From assembly GCA_964490725.1 (NCBI GenBank), contig CAZBDU010000010.1, positions 29,188 through 93,187 of the forward strand: a stretch of DNA of 64,000 nt. Reading direction: 5' to 3'. Below are positions 36,748 to 44,992 of this stretch, one piece after another. A program made the position numbers and the translations under genes. The number at the start of each line of letters is the position of its first letter. The stretch's first letter is position 1. Origin of the DNA: CAZBDU01 sp964490725 (GTDB taxonomy: Bacteria; Spirochaetota; Spirochaetia; SZUA-6; DRHE01). The notes below the pieces were generated by a model. That model was not told the origin of the DNA. It was given only the letters and a program-made list of their open reading frames with translations, and made no database searches.

Positions 36748-36966
36748 GTGATTCGAATCCCGGCGATCATCGTGGGTGAAGACGAGGCGTTGGAGAAAGC
36801 GATCAAACGCTTCAAGCGCATGGTTGAAAAGGAGGGGATAGTACGCGAGTGGAAGCGGCGAGAGTTCTACGAGAAACCCTCCACCATCCGCAACCGCAAG
36901 CGCAAAGCCATGGAACGCAAGCGGCTCAAGAAGATCCGCAAAGCTGCACGAAGAAAATCCTATTGA
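36748..36966 (+). CDS. rpsU: 30S ribosomal protein S21
   Basis: A 72-residue basic protein with the S21 core EALEKAIKRFKRMVEKEGIV and REWKRREFYEKPS, plus a lysine/arginine-rich C-terminus. The GTG start sits directly behind a GGGAGGGAG run, closer than usual spacing; the N-terminus (IRIPAIIVGEDE) is atypical, so the exact start is uncertain. A good intrinsic terminator follows. Confidence 0.93.
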   Translation: MIRIPAIIVGEDEALEKAIKRFKRMVEKEGIVREWKRREFYEKPSTIRNRKRKAMERKRLKKIRKAARRKSY

Positions 36967-36991
36967 CAGCGGGGTTTCGGATGGACCGCGG

Positions 36992-37015
36992 GAGGCCGGA
37001 AACGGCCTCTTTTTT
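36992..37015 (+). terminator. Rho-independent terminator after rpsU
   Basis: GAGGCCG (36992-36998), a GAAA tetraloop, CGGCCTC (37003-37009) and then six Ts. The stem is perfect. Confidence 0.9.
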
Positions 37016-37063
37016 GTGCCCGCCGGGGCTGGCGCCGGGGCAGGGCTGGAGCCGGCGCCGCCG

Positions 37064-37795
37064 TTAGAGGATGTGGTCCAGGAAACGCCTGGTCCGTTCC
37101 TCCCGGGGGGCTTCGAACAGCACCTCCGGCGGGCCCGTCTCGATCACCTCGCCGTTGTCCATGAACACCACCTTGTCGGCGGCCGCCCTGGCAAAGCCCA
37201 TCTCGTGGGAGACCACCAGCATGGTCATGCCGTCCTGGGCCAGCTGGAGCATAGCGTCCAGCACTTCCTTGATCATCTCAGGGTCCAACGCCGAGGTGGG
37301 CTCGTCGAACAGCATGACCTTGGGGTTCATGGCCAGGGCGCGGGCGATGGCCACACGCTGCTGCTGGCCGCCGGAGAGCTGGTCCGGGTAGGCTCGGGCC
37401 TTGTCCGCCAGGCCCACCCGCTCCAGGAGAGCCCGACCCTGCTCCTCGGCCTGGGGCTGGGGAACCTTCTTCACGATCCGGGGGGCGATCGTGACGTTGC
37501 CCAGGGCGTTGAGGTGGGGGAAGAGGTTGAAGGACTGAAAGACCATTCCCACCTCCTCACGGATGCGGCGAATGTCGGCGTGGGGGCTGGTGACGCATTC
37601 GTCGTCGATCCAGATCTCCCCCGAGCTGGCCGTTTCCAGGCGGTTTACACAGCGCAGCAGCGTGCTCTTGCCACTTCCGGAAGGGCCGATGACCAGAACG
37701 ACCTCTCCCTGTTCCACGGTGATGGAGGCGCCCCGCAGGGCATGCACCCTGCCGAAGTGCTTGTGGGCCTCGACGATGCGGATTCTAGGCTTCAC
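37064..37795 (-). CDS. Polar amino-acid ABC transporter ATP-binding protein (GlnQ/HisP type)
   Basis: A 243-residue ATPase with Walker A GPSGSGKST (37-45), VFQSFNLFPHLNAL, signature QLSGGQQQRVAIARAL, Walker B VMLFDEPTSALDPE and VVSHEMGFAR, the last being characteristic of the polar amino-acid family. It overlaps the permease gene by 11 bp and is the third gene of a binding protein-permease-ATPase operon on the minus strand. Confidence 0.93.
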   Translation of the reverse strand: MKPRIRIVEAHKHFGRVHALRGASITVEQGEVVLVIGPSGSGKSTLLRCVNRLETASSGEIWIDDECVTSPHADIRRIREEVGMVFQSFNLFPHLNALGNVTIAPRIVKKVPQPQAEEQGRALLERVGLADKARAYPDQLSGGQQQRVAIARALAMNPKVMLFDEPTSALDPEMIKEVLDAMLQLAQDGMTMLVVSHEMGFARAAADKVVFMDNGEVIETGPPEVLFEAPREERTRRFLDHIL

Positions 37796-38570
37796 GGCGG
37801 TTCAGCCTCTCCTCCATGAGGCTCACGAGCTTGGAGAAGAACAGGGTCAACACCAGATAGACCAGGGCCACGACGGTGTAGGTCTCGAAGTAGTAGAAGC
37901 TCACGGAGGCGAACTCCCGGCCGCGCCGCAGCAGGTCGGACACCGCCAGGATGGACACCAGCGAGGAGTCCTTGAGCAGGGCGATGAACTCGTTGCCGAT
38001 GGGAGGCAGCACCACCCGCACCGTCTGCGGCAGGATGATGCGCCACATGGCCTGGAGGCGGCTCATGCCCAGGGCCAGCGCCGCCTCCATCTGCCCCCTG
38101 TGGATGGACTGGATGCCGGCGCGGAAGATCTCCCCCATGTAGGCGCCGTAGCAGACGGTCATGGCCGTGACCGCCGCCACCAGTCGCGGCACCTGCACGA
38201 TCTTGCCCAGAGCGTAGTAGATGTAGAACAGCTGCACCAGCAGAGGGATTCCCCGGACCACCTCCACGTAGACGGTGGCGATGCGGTTCAGCACAGTGAT
38301 GCGGGAGATGCGACCCAGCCCGGTCAACAATCCCACGATCAGGGCAAAAACGATGGAAAGAACCGTCACCTCGAAGGTCCGCAGTATTCCGTCAGGCAGG
38401 AAGCCCAGGATGCGCCGGTAGGGGTCCGGCGAGACCAGCGGAAGGACCGCCAGAAGGACGAGGGCCCCGAAGAAGGAGATCCGCCAGGCCGTGAAGGTGG
38501 CCCGTTCCTCCTTCTCCGGGATGAGCGCCCCGTCCGAAATCTCGATGCGCGGCTTTCTTATCTCAGCCAC
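37785..38570 (-). CDS. Polar amino-acid ABC transporter permease (HisM/GlnP type)
   Basis: A 261-residue inner-membrane protein with a hydrophilic N-terminal extension, then about five helices. The family motif EVVRGIPLLVQLFYIYYAL and the EAA loop EAALALGMSRLQAMWRIILPQ are clear. It overlaps both neighbours, so the three subunits are probably made in balanced amounts. The binding protein gives no reliable clue to which amino acid is carried. Confidence 0.93.
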   Translation of the reverse strand: MAEIRKPRIEISDGALIPEKEERATFTAWRISFFGALVLLAVLPLVSPDPYRRILGFLPDGILRTFEVTVLSIVFALIVGLLTGLGRISRITVLNRIATVYVEVVRGIPLLVQLFYIYYALGKIVQVPRLVAAVTAMTVCYGAYMGEIFRAGIQSIHRGQMEAALALGMSRLQAMWRIILPQTVRVVLPPIGNEFIALLKDSSLVSILAVSDLLRRGREFASVSFYYFETYTVVALVYLVLTLFFSKLVSLMEERLNRREA

Positions 38571-39328
38571 TTGTCCATGATCTGGTCATAGGTGGGGGTG
38601 CTCAGCACCTTGTTGAGGCCGGCGTCGATGGTCTCCAGCGTCGCGGTGTTGCCTTTCTTCACCGCCACGCCGTAGTACTCGTCGGTGAAGGGCTTGCCCA
38701 CGATCTTGAGCTTTTCCTTGTAGTTGGGGTTCTGCAGCGCGAAGTCGGCGGCCACCGGGGTGTCCGCCACCACCGCGTCGATGCGCCCGTTGACCAGGTC
38801 CTCGAAGGCCAGCCCGATCTCGTCGTAGGTCTTAAGGGTCACGCCGCTCACTTTCTGCACTTCCATCGCCCCGGTGGTGCCGATCTGGGCGCCCACCGAC
38901 TTGCCCTTCATCTCTTCCAGGGTGGCTGCGCCTTCGAGGTCGCTGCGCACCACCAGGATCTGACCGGCATTGATGTAGGGCACCGAGAAGTCCATGGTCT
39001 GCTTGCGGTCCTCGGTGATGGTCACGGAGGACATGACGGCATCGTACTCCCCCGCGGCCAGGCCGGCAAAGATCCCGTCCCAGGCGGTGTTGCGGAACTC
39101 TACGGCGAAGTCCCCGGCCTTGGCGGCCGCGTTCATCAGATCGATGTCGAAGCCCACGATCTCCTTGTTCTCGTTCACCATCTCCATGGGCGGCCAGGTG
39201 GCGTCCGTGGCTATGACGATGACGGGCTTTTCTTCGGCCGCCGCAGTCTCTTTCTTCTTGCACCCCACGACCACGACGGCCGCCGCTACCAGGAGAGCGA
39301 CCAACACAACCGGCGATCGTTTCAGCAT
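38558..39328 (-). CDS. Amino-acid ABC transporter substrate-binding lipoprotein
   Basis: A 256-residue family 3 solute-binding protein. The N-terminus is a lipoprotein signal (LLVAAAVVVVGC, lipid cysteine near 23) followed by KKKE. The fold signature GFDIDLMNAAAKAGDFAVEF is present, as is the ligand loop SSVTITEDRKQTMDFSVPY. It opens the operon; the ATG is preceded by GGAGGAG. Confidence 0.93.
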   Translation of the reverse strand: MLKRSPVVLVALLVAAAVVVVGCKKKETAAAEEKPVIVIATDATWPPMEMVNENKEIVGFDIDLMNAAAKAGDFAVEFRNTAWDGIFAGLAAGEYDAVMSSVTITEDRKQTMDFSVPYINAGQILVVRSDLEGAATLEEMKGKSVGAQIGTTGAMEVQKVSGVTLKTYDEIGLAFEDLVNGRIDAVVADTPVAADFALQNPNYKEKLKIVGKPFTDEYYGVAVKKGNTATLETIDAGLNKVLSTPTYDQIMDKWLR

Positions 39329-39354
39329 GCTCCTCCTCCTTTTTCAGAGCTTTT

Positions 39355-39714
39355 GTGTTGCATAGTGGGCACGAAAGCCGCGAGCTGTCAAGTTGCCGCA
39401 ACCAGCTGTATCCGGTCAACCCGTCGCTCCGGCTCGCTCTGGGCGAGACGGTCTATCCGGACCTGGCTTCGATTCCGGACCCCGTGGACCTGGTGCCGGT
39501 GTTCAGGCCGCCGGGGGAAGTGCCCTCCATCCTGGAGGAGTCGCGCCCTCCGGGGATACCGGCGCTGTGGGTGCAGGAAGGAATCGTTCACCAGCAAGCC
39601 GCCGCAGAGGCCCGCGCCGCCGGGATGGTCGTGGTGCAGGACCGCTGCCTGCGCAAGGAATCCCTGCGGCTGGGCGGGTGCGGCGGGGGGGGAGAGGGGG
39701 ACCCAAGGGCTTGA
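39355..39714 (+). pseudogene. CoA-binding domain protein, N-terminally truncated
   Basis: About 100 residues match the second half of YccU-type CoA-binding proteins: YPVNPSLRLALGETVYPDL, DPVDLVPVFRPPGEVPSIL, ALWVQEGIVHQQAAAEARA and VVVQDRCLRKES. The first strand and glycine-rich nucleotide loop are missing; the frame is instead preceded by unrelated residues right after the amino-acid transporter promoter region. No convincing start codon exists. It lies just outside the integrated element. Confidence 0.65.
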
Positions 39715-39740
39715 CGAAGTCGAGACCCGTGCGGTATATT
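39711..39740 (+). promoter_or_regulatory. Promoter of the initiator tRNA gene
   Basis: TTGACG (39711-39716) and TATATT (39735-39740) with 18-bp spacing; the predicted start is a few bases before the mature tRNA 5' end. Confidence 0.7.
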
Positions 39741-39751
39741 AGCTCCAACGA

Positions 39752-39824
39752 CGCAGGGTAGAGCAGTTGGCAGCTCGTCGGGCTCATAACCCGGAGGTCG
39801 CAGGTTCGAGTCCTGCCCCTGCTA
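39752..39824 (+). tRNA. Initiator tRNA-fMet (anticodon CAT)
   Basis: A 73-nt cloverleaf folds in full. Initiator hallmarks are all present: a C1/U72 mismatch at the acceptor end, an A11-U24 pair in the D stem, and three consecutive G-C pairs (29-31 with 39-41) in the anticodon stem below CTCATAA. The CCA end is not encoded. The gene's 3' part from position 32 to 73 is duplicated at the far end of the integrated element, so it is the attachment site; the intact copy is on the integrase side. Confidence 0.95.
39783..39824 (+). repeat. attL, 42-bp direct repeat inside the tRNA gene
   Basis: Identical to 57856-57897. It covers tRNA positions 32 to 73. Confidence 0.9.
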
Positions 39825-39887
39825 TTGGAAGCCCTTACGGTGTAAGGGAATAGAGACCGCTACCGGAAAACCGGCGCGATCCGAAGG

Positions 39888-39898
39888 CCTACTGTAGC
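39888..39898 (+). repeat. Candidate integrase arm site
   Basis: CCTACTGTAGC, whose exact reverse complement occurs at 57807-57817 near the other end of the element. Paired inverted arm sites close to each att are typical of tyrosine integrase systems. Confidence 0.4.
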
Positions 39899-39899
39899 A

Positions 39900-39917
39900 C
39901 GGACTGTACACAGTCCG
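39900..39917. promoter_or_regulatory. Palindrome abutting the integrase ribosome binding site
   Basis: CGGACTGT-AC-ACAGTCCG, a perfect 8+2+8 palindrome ending at the GGGGAGG ribosome binding site of the integrase gene. It could be an operator or an RNA stem occluding translation. Confidence 0.5.
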
Positions 39918-39928
39918 GGGAGGCACGG

Positions 39929-41275
39929 ATGCAGCGCCGTTTTTCATTGTACCGCCGCGGCCGAATCTGGTACGCCAGGCTCTTCAATCCGGCGACGGGG
40001 AAGTTCGTCCATGGTCGGTCGACGGGAGAAACCAATCGCAACGCCGCCGCTGGCGCCGCCATGCGCTGGCTGGAGGAGGGGATCCCCGGGCCCGCGCGTG
40101 GCCGCCGGCCTGTGGCGGAGGCCCTCACCGTCGACACCATCCTGGAGGGGATCCGCAACACTCGGTTGAGCCTCGGGGACGCGGAGCGGATCGTCCGGGC
40201 CCTGAAGGACCGGGAGCTGATCGAGACCGCCGTTGTGCGGGCAGGTCCCGGGACGGAGCACTTCACCGCCTTCCTGGCGCGGTTCTGGAGCTACGAGACC
40301 AGCCCCTACGTGCGGGCGAAGCTGGCCCACGGGCACCGGATCGGCCGCCGTCGCTGCTACGAGTGCGGGCTTCAGGTCAAACACTACTGGAAGCCCTTCT
40401 TCGCTGGGAAGAGGCTGTCGGAGATCCGCAAGGCCGACCTGCAGGAGTTCAGCCTGCACCTGGCCGGCAAGAGGCTCGCGGCGAAGACGATCAATCACAT
40501 CCTGGACGCCGGCACCGTGGCCCTGCGATGGGCCGCGGCCGAGGAGATGATCCCCGCCGACCCGGGCCGAGGGCTCATGAAGTTCAGCGGGAAGAGTGCC
40601 CGCCGCGGAGTGCTCACCGAGGAGGAGGTCGCCGGCCTCTTCGCGGTGCCCTGGGTCGACGAGCGGGCCCGCGTCGGGAACCTGCTCGCCATGACTACGG
40701 GCCTCCGGGCGGGGGAGGTCCTGGGCCTGCAGCTCCGCGACATTGGTGAGGACCGGCTGCGGCTGCGGCACTCCTGGTCCGGGATCGACGGCCTGAAGGG
40801 TACAAAGACGGATGAGGAGCGGTTCGTGCCCCTGATCGGGGAAGTACGGACGGCCTTACTGCGGCTCGCCAGGCAGAACCCGCACGATAGGAGTCCCGCC
40901 TCTTTCGTGTTCTGGTCCGTGAGCATGGCCGGTAGGCCGATGGACTTTCACTTCCTGCTGGAAGGCCTCAAGATCGCCCTGCTGCGGCTGATCCTGGCCG
41001 ACGACGAGCTCGAGGATCAGGCCAAGGTCGAGCGGGCCCGGGAGTACTGGAGGTCCCGCAGGATCACGGTTCATTCCTGGCGGCACTACTACGCGGCCCG
41101 CATGGCGGACCGGTTGGAGGCCCGCAAGGTCATGACCGCCACCGGACACCGCAACGGGGCGGTGTTCGAGGTGTACGCCGACCACGCCAGCGCCGAGGTA
41201 TTCCAGGAGGTCAGGGAGGCCGCAACCGAGGCCTTCGGGCGCCTCATTCCCTTCCGACCGCAGGACGTGGTATGA
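39929..41275 (+). CDS. int: Tyrosine recombinase (site-specific integrase)
   Basis: A 448-residue integrase. Catalytic residues are identifiable: R260 (TTGLRAGEVLGL), K293 (TKTDEERFVPL), H382 and R385 (HSWRHYYAA), H407 (ATGHRNG) and nucleophile Y416 (VYADHA). An N-terminal arm-binding region and a core-binding domain (ADLQEFSLHLAGKRLAAKTI) precede them. A 30-residue insertion before HSWRH is notable. It would integrate and, with an excisionase, excise the element at tRNA-fMet. Translation may be controlled by the palindrome over its ribosome binding site. Confidence 0.95.
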   Translation: MQRRFSLYRRGRIWYARLFNPATGKFVHGRSTGETNRNAAAGAAMRWLEEGIPGPARGRRPVAEALTVDTILEGIRNTRLSLGDAERIVRALKDRELIETAVVRAGPGTEHFTAFLARFWSYETSPYVRAKLAHGHRIGRRRCYECGLQVKHYWKPFFAGKRLSEIRKADLQEFSLHLAGKRLAAKTINHILDAGTVALRWAAAEEMIPADPGRGLMKFSGKSARRGVLTEEEVAGLFAVPWVDERARVGNLLAMTTGLRAGEVLGLQLRDIGEDRLRLRHSWSGIDGLKGTKTDEERFVPLIGEVRTALLRLARQNPHDRSPASFVFWSVSMAGRPMDFHFLLEGLKIALLRLILADDELEDQAKVERAREYWRSRRITVHSWRHYYAARMADRLEARKVMTATGHRNGAVFEVYADHASAEVFQEVREAATEAFGRLIPFRPQDVV

Positions 41276-41286
41276 TACGGGTGGGG

Positions 41287-41337
41287 CGGGGATAGCCTTC
41301 GGTTGGCCGCCGGAGGCGAGAAGCCGGGCTCCCTGGC
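41287..41337 (+). ncRNA. Structured 5' leader, copy C (before the 164-residue gene)
   Basis: An extended -10 box (TGG-TATGAT, 41268-41276) overlaps the integrase stop and predicts a start near 41283. The RNA then begins a stem CGGGGA (41287-41292) with TCCCTG (41330-41335, one G-U pair) enclosing AGCC-UUC-GGUU and a CGGAGGCGAGAAGCCG hairpin. It shares GGGATAGCC, CGGAGGCGA-AAGCCGG and TCCCTGGC with copy A at 53255-53318 and the terminal stem theme with copy B. The family was not recognised. Confidence 0.55.
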
Positions 41338-41392
41338 CGGCTTCCCCACCTGCTTTTCTTCCCCAGGGACGCGCCTGCAGGGGGGGCGACAG

Positions 41393-41887
41393 ATGGACGG
41401 TCCTGGTCCGCTCTTCAAGAAGAATCGGGACATCCTGAGCAGTCTCAGCGGCCGGGGGCCGATGCCCCGGGATGTAGCTCTTTCGGTGCTCGGGGACGCC
41501 GAGGCCAAGCAGTCGGCCGTCACCGTGATCGTTCGGCGGGCGAAGGGGCGGGCCGGTCGTCGCTCATGGTCGCGGATCCGCGAGGCGGACGCCTGGCTGC
41601 AGCTCGCCTGCCGGCGGTTCTACAAACGTGGCCCCGCGCTGGAGAGAGCCGGGCTGATAGTGCGGACCGAGACCGGCTTCGACTGGCGGGCCAGCGGCGC
41701 AGCCCTCGCGATTACGCTGGGCTCATTCGCCTTCCAGGAATGGAAGAGGCTGGACGTCTATTTCACGATATCCGGCAAACCAGCCAACGGGGAAGCCATC
41801 AAGAGGCAGTACCTCCGCATCTGCAAGGACTTCTCGAGGGTCCGAGATCTCCACCGAGTGAAGGCGGTGATCACCGAGCTGAACTAG
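41393..41887 (+). CDS. Unknown element protein, 164 residues
   Basis: A basic protein with no motif I recognise. The N-terminus (FKKNRDILSSLSGRGPM) and RDVALSVLGDAEAKQSAV are helical; GPALERAGLIVRTETGFDW suggests a winged-helix-like fold and could mean DNA binding. The ATG at 41393 is preferred over an in-frame upstream start because the upstream part overlaps the structured leader; a G-run lies just before. It is the first gene downstream of leader copy C. Confidence 0.6.
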   Translation: MDGPGPLFKKNRDILSSLSGRGPMPRDVALSVLGDAEAKQSAVTVIVRRAKGRAGRRSWSRIREADAWLQLACRRFYKRGPALERAGLIVRTETGFDWRASGAALAITLGSFAFQEWKRLDVYFTISGKPANGEAIKRQYLRICKDFSRVRDLHRVKAVITELN

Positions 41888-41983
41888 CTCTATCACCCTA
41901 GTAGTACACACTTCAGAGAACAGACGCAGAGACACGCCACGGTTTACCTTGAACGTTAGAAGTCGTTCGAGGAGGCCGTTGGC

Positions 41984-42175
41984 ATGGAAAAACCGGAACT
42001 GCTCGATTATCCGGCGGCTGCCGCGTACCTGGGGCTGAGCCCGATGACCCTCCGTCGCTACGTCAGTAAGCAGCGGATCGGCTACACGAAGCTCGGGCCC
42101 AGAGCCGTTCGCTTCACGCCTGCCCAACTTCAGGCCTTCATCCGGGCCGGCGCCGTGGAGCCGAAGGTCGAATGA
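41984..42175 (+). CDS. Excisionase-type helix-turn-helix protein
   Basis: A 63-residue HTH_17 (MerR-like) protein: LLDYPAAAAYLGLSPMTLRR is the HTH and VSKQRIGYTKLGPRAVRF the wing. Such proteins bend DNA as excisionases or act as small regulators. It follows an AT-richer gap containing GAACG-N8-CGTTC and overlaps the next gene by ATGA. It is one of four such proteins in this element; which one partners the integrase cannot be told. Confidence 0.75.
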   Translation: MEKPELLDYPAAAAYLGLSPMTLRRYVSKQRIGYTKLGPRAVRFTPAQLQAFIRAGAVEPKVE

Positions 42176-42360
42176 ACGCCCTGGAACGCGAAATCCAGGC
42201 CGCGGCCGCCTGGCTGCGGGAACAAGGCCAAGTTCTTGGTTATGGTGAGCTCAACGTCAAGCTGATTCTTCACGGCGGCGCCGTGACACGCACCGAGCGA
42301 ACCGTCACGTCGAAGCTGCAACCCCAGGCGGGGAACGGCCATGTTCATACCGGAAGCTAA
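42172..42360 (+). CDS. Small unknown protein, 62 residues
   Basis: It starts in the ATGA overlap with the HTH gene. The N-terminal half (LEREIQAAAAWLREQGQVLG) is helical, followed by YGELNVKLILHGGAV, and the C-terminus is Gln/Gly-rich. It resembles the small proteins often encoded before phage primases but has no recognisable domain. Confidence 0.5.
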   Translation: MNALEREIQAAAAWLREQGQVLGYGELNVKLILHGGAVTRTERTVTSKLQPQAGNGHVHTGS

Positions 42361-42411
42361 CCGCGGTCTGGGCTTGGCCAGCCGCAGTGATGAATCCCGC
42401 GGAGGCCAGGC

Positions 42412-44844
42412 GTGAGCGTTACCCTGCAGGAGCTCCTTGCAGCCGTGCGCGCAAAGCCCTCGGGCGACGGCTGGCAGGGGCACTGTCCGGCCCACGAAGA
42501 CTCAACCGCCAGCCTTTCGATCAGCGAACGTGAGGGAAAGATACTCCTTCATTGTCATGCCCACTGCACGCAGAAGGCTGTGCTTGAAGTGCTTCGAGAA
42601 CGCGGTTTATGGCCGGTGCACAACGGGCAGCAGTCACCCACAGATAGGCGGAAAGCTACACGGTCTGCCGCCCGGATCCCGATTCCCGAAGAAGCGAAAC
42701 ATTCACTAAACGTCAAGCTGCGGGATAACTGGACTCGGAGAAATCGCGGCGAGGTCACCCAAGGATGGCGGTATCACACAGCGGAGGGTGGTTGGGCCTT
42801 CTGTGTCGTTCGATTCGAGTCCGGGGAAGACCGGAAGAAGACCATTCGCCCGTACTACTATGGTGCTGACAGCAGATGGCACGAAGGCCAGCTGTATAAA
42901 TCGAGACGGCCGCTCTATCGGCTGCCTGAATTGCTGGCCCAACCGGAACGCTTGGTGCTGGTCGTCGAGGGCGAGAAAGCCGCGGATGCAGCGCGAGGTG
43001 TCCTCGGCGAAGACATGGTGGTCACGACCTGGGCCGGCGGTTGCAAGGCCGTCGCGAAGACGGCCTTCAACCCGCTTGTCGATCGCGTGGTCACGATCAT
43101 GCCGGACCGGGACGAGCCGGGCCGCAAGGCGGCCGCAGAGATCGCGCGCCGGCTCCCGCAGGCGCGGATCATCGACCCAGGTCCTGGAGAAGACGGATGG
43201 GACGCAGCGGACGCTGTAGCTGAAGGTTGGGATCGCGAGCGCTTCCTTGCCCTGATCGCCTCCGCCAGTCTGCCCGAGGAGGCGCCCGAACCGGACCTGC
43301 CTGAGATCGTGTTGAGAGCGGGGGAAATGCCCCGAATCATGAAAGAAGCCCTCGATGTTCTGGTTGGAGATCCCACCCTCTATCAGTACGGCGAGGAACG
43401 AACCACCATCGTGCGGGTTGCCGGCCAGCGGGTGGAGCGCGTGGGGATACCTTGGCTCCTGGGAGCGTTGGAACGGCAGGTTCAGTTCATGAAATGGGAT
43501 GGCCGTTCGGAGCGGAATGTCCGCAAAGACGCACCGGAGAGGCTGGCAAAGCTCATTCTCGATTCTCGAGGTGAGTGGCCATTCCGGCACGTCCGGGCGG
43601 TAATCCCGGGACCCACACTGCGCCTGGATGGGGAGATCATCGATCAACCGGGATACGATTCCGTGACCGGGCTGCTCTATGCACCGACTGGGCCGGCCGC
43701 TTCGGTGCCGCGCCAACCTAGTCTCGATGATGTGCGTGAGGCCCTCAAGACACTCCTGGCGCCCTTTCGGAAGTTCCCCTATGCGTCCGCTGCCGATTGG
43801 ACGAACGCCCTGGCTATGAAGCTGACTGCCGCGGTCCGAGCGGTTCTCTCTACCGCGCCGGCGGCCCTCTTGAATGCGCCGGAGGTCGGAACCGGAAAGA
43901 CGATGGAGGCGAGGGCCACCGCCGCCATCGCCTGCGGGTTCATCCCGAGCGTGCATGCTTGGCCATATTCCGAGGAGGAGCTCCGTAAAGCCCTGCTCTC
44001 AATTTACATGGAGGCTCCTGCGGCTGTGGTCTTCGACAACGTTATGGGAGACCTGAGCTCCGCGCATATCGCCCGGCTACTCACCACGAGCAAGGTTGCC
44101 GACCGGATCCTGGGGCAGACCCAGACGGTGGACGTCCCTACCCGGGCGCTGTTGCTATTCAGCGGAAACAACGTCAGTCTCCTCGGGGATCTCCCGAGAC
44201 GCTTCTTGACGATTCGTCTGGACGCGAAGACGGAGACACCATGGCTGCGCGAGTTTGATTTCGACGCACTGGAAGTGACGGAACGCGATTGGCTACGCCT
44301 GCGGATCGCGGCGCTCACAGTCCTCCGCGGCTTCTTCGTGGCGGGCGCTCCGAAGAAAGGACCTGGGCAGCTCGGGAGCTTCGAGCAGTGGGATCGAATG
44401 ATCCGCCAGTGCCTTGTATGGCTCAGGGACAGCGAGCTCGCCGATCATCCGGTTGTGGATCCCATCGAATCCTTACGAGAGGCCAAGAGCGAGAATCCGG
44501 ACACACTTCAGCTGCAGGCCATTCTCGAGGCCTGGTACGGCGTTTTCGGCTCCGAACCGAAGACCGTTCAGGAAGCAATTCGGGTGGCCACCGAGAAAAA
44601 CGAGCAAGGAGAGGAGGAGGAACAAGGCGAGAAGCCAGCGGCAAGGCGGAAGCATCAGGCCCTGTATCAAGCCCTGTACGAGATCGCGGGGGAGAAGGGA
44701 TACATCAATCCCAAGAGCCTCGGCAAATGGCTGTCCTACCGTCGTGGCAGGCACTTCAAGGATCGGTTCTTCGAAAGCTCGAAGGCCTCCAGAGGAGGGG
44801 CTCTAAAATGGGAAGTGCGACATGATGACGATATCCCCTTCTAG
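42412..44844 (+). CDS. Primase-helicase (CHC2-like zinc finger, TOPRIM, ATPase)
   Basis: An 810-residue replication protein starting at GTG. A zinc-finger-like N-terminus (CPAHED at 25-30; LLHCHAHC at 45-52) is followed by a TOPRIM domain with E186 in LVLVVEGEKA and D232/D234 in MPDRDEPG, then a C-terminal ATPase with Walker A APEVGTGKT (489-497), AAVVFDNVMGD as Walker B-like, and the sensor-like LLLFSGNN. This arrangement occurs in phage, satellite and plasmid primase-helicases. The candidate origin lies directly downstream. It should let the element replicate itself after excision. Confidence 0.85.
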   Translation: MSVTLQELLAAVRAKPSGDGWQGHCPAHEDSTASLSISEREGKILLHCHAHCTQKAVLEVLRERGLWPVHNGQQSPTDRRKATRSAARIPIPEEAKHSLNVKLRDNWTRRNRGEVTQGWRYHTAEGGWAFCVVRFESGEDRKKTIRPYYYGADSRWHEGQLYKSRRPLYRLPELLAQPERLVLVVEGEKAADAARGVLGEDMVVTTWAGGCKAVAKTAFNPLVDRVVTIMPDRDEPGRKAAAEIARRLPQARIIDPGPGEDGWDAADAVAEGWDRERFLALIASASLPEEAPEPDLPEIVLRAGEMPRIMKEALDVLVGDPTLYQYGEERTTIVRVAGQRVERVGIPWLLGALERQVQFMKWDGRSERNVRKDAPERLAKLILDSRGEWPFRHVRAVIPGPTLRLDGEIIDQPGYDSVTGLLYAPTGPAASVPRQPSLDDVREALKTLLAPFRKFPYASAADWTNALAMKLTAAVRAVLSTAPAALLNAPEVGTGKTMEARATAAIACGFIPSVHAWPYSEEELRKALLSIYMEAPAAVVFDNVMGDLSSAHIARLLTTSKVADRILGQTQTVDVPTRALLLFSGNNVSLLGDLPRRFLTIRLDAKTETPWLREFDFDALEVTERDWLRLRIAALTVLRGFFVAGAPKKGPGQLGSFEQWDRMIRQCLVWLRDSELADHPVVDPIESLREAKSENPDTLQLQAILEAWYGVFGSEPKTVQEAIRVATEKNEQGEEEEQGEKPAARRKHQALYQALYEIAGEKGYINPKSLGKWLSYRRGRHFKDRFFESSKASRGGALKWEVRHDDDIPF

Positions 44845-44867
44845 TTTTTCTACTGGAGTAGTTTATA

Positions 44868-44992
44868 TGCAGGGTTTGCAGGGTTTGCAGGGTTTAGTCC
44901 TAATAGGCGTAGGAAAAATACAGGAGAACGAAGTATGAGAAAAAAAACTATAGGGGTAAGAAATAAACCCTGCAAACCCTGCAAACCCTGCA
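44868..44992. repeat. Inverted array of 3 + 3 nine-bp repeats (candidate origin)
   Basis: Three head-to-tail GCAGGGTTT units (44869-44895) face three AAACCCTGC units (44965-44991). With flanking bases this is a perfect 29-bp inverted repeat (44868-44896 and 44964-44992) around a 67-bp A-rich spacer. It starts 24 bp after the primase-helicase stop. Iteron arrays with an AT-rich segment beside the replication gene are typical of plasmid and satellite origins; the same DNA could also form a very stable hairpin in RNA. Confidence 0.7.

Noticed and set aside
44868..44992. CRISPR-like array
   Set aside because: The repeats are 9 bp, contiguous and inverted around one spacer. There are no variable spacers and no cas genes.
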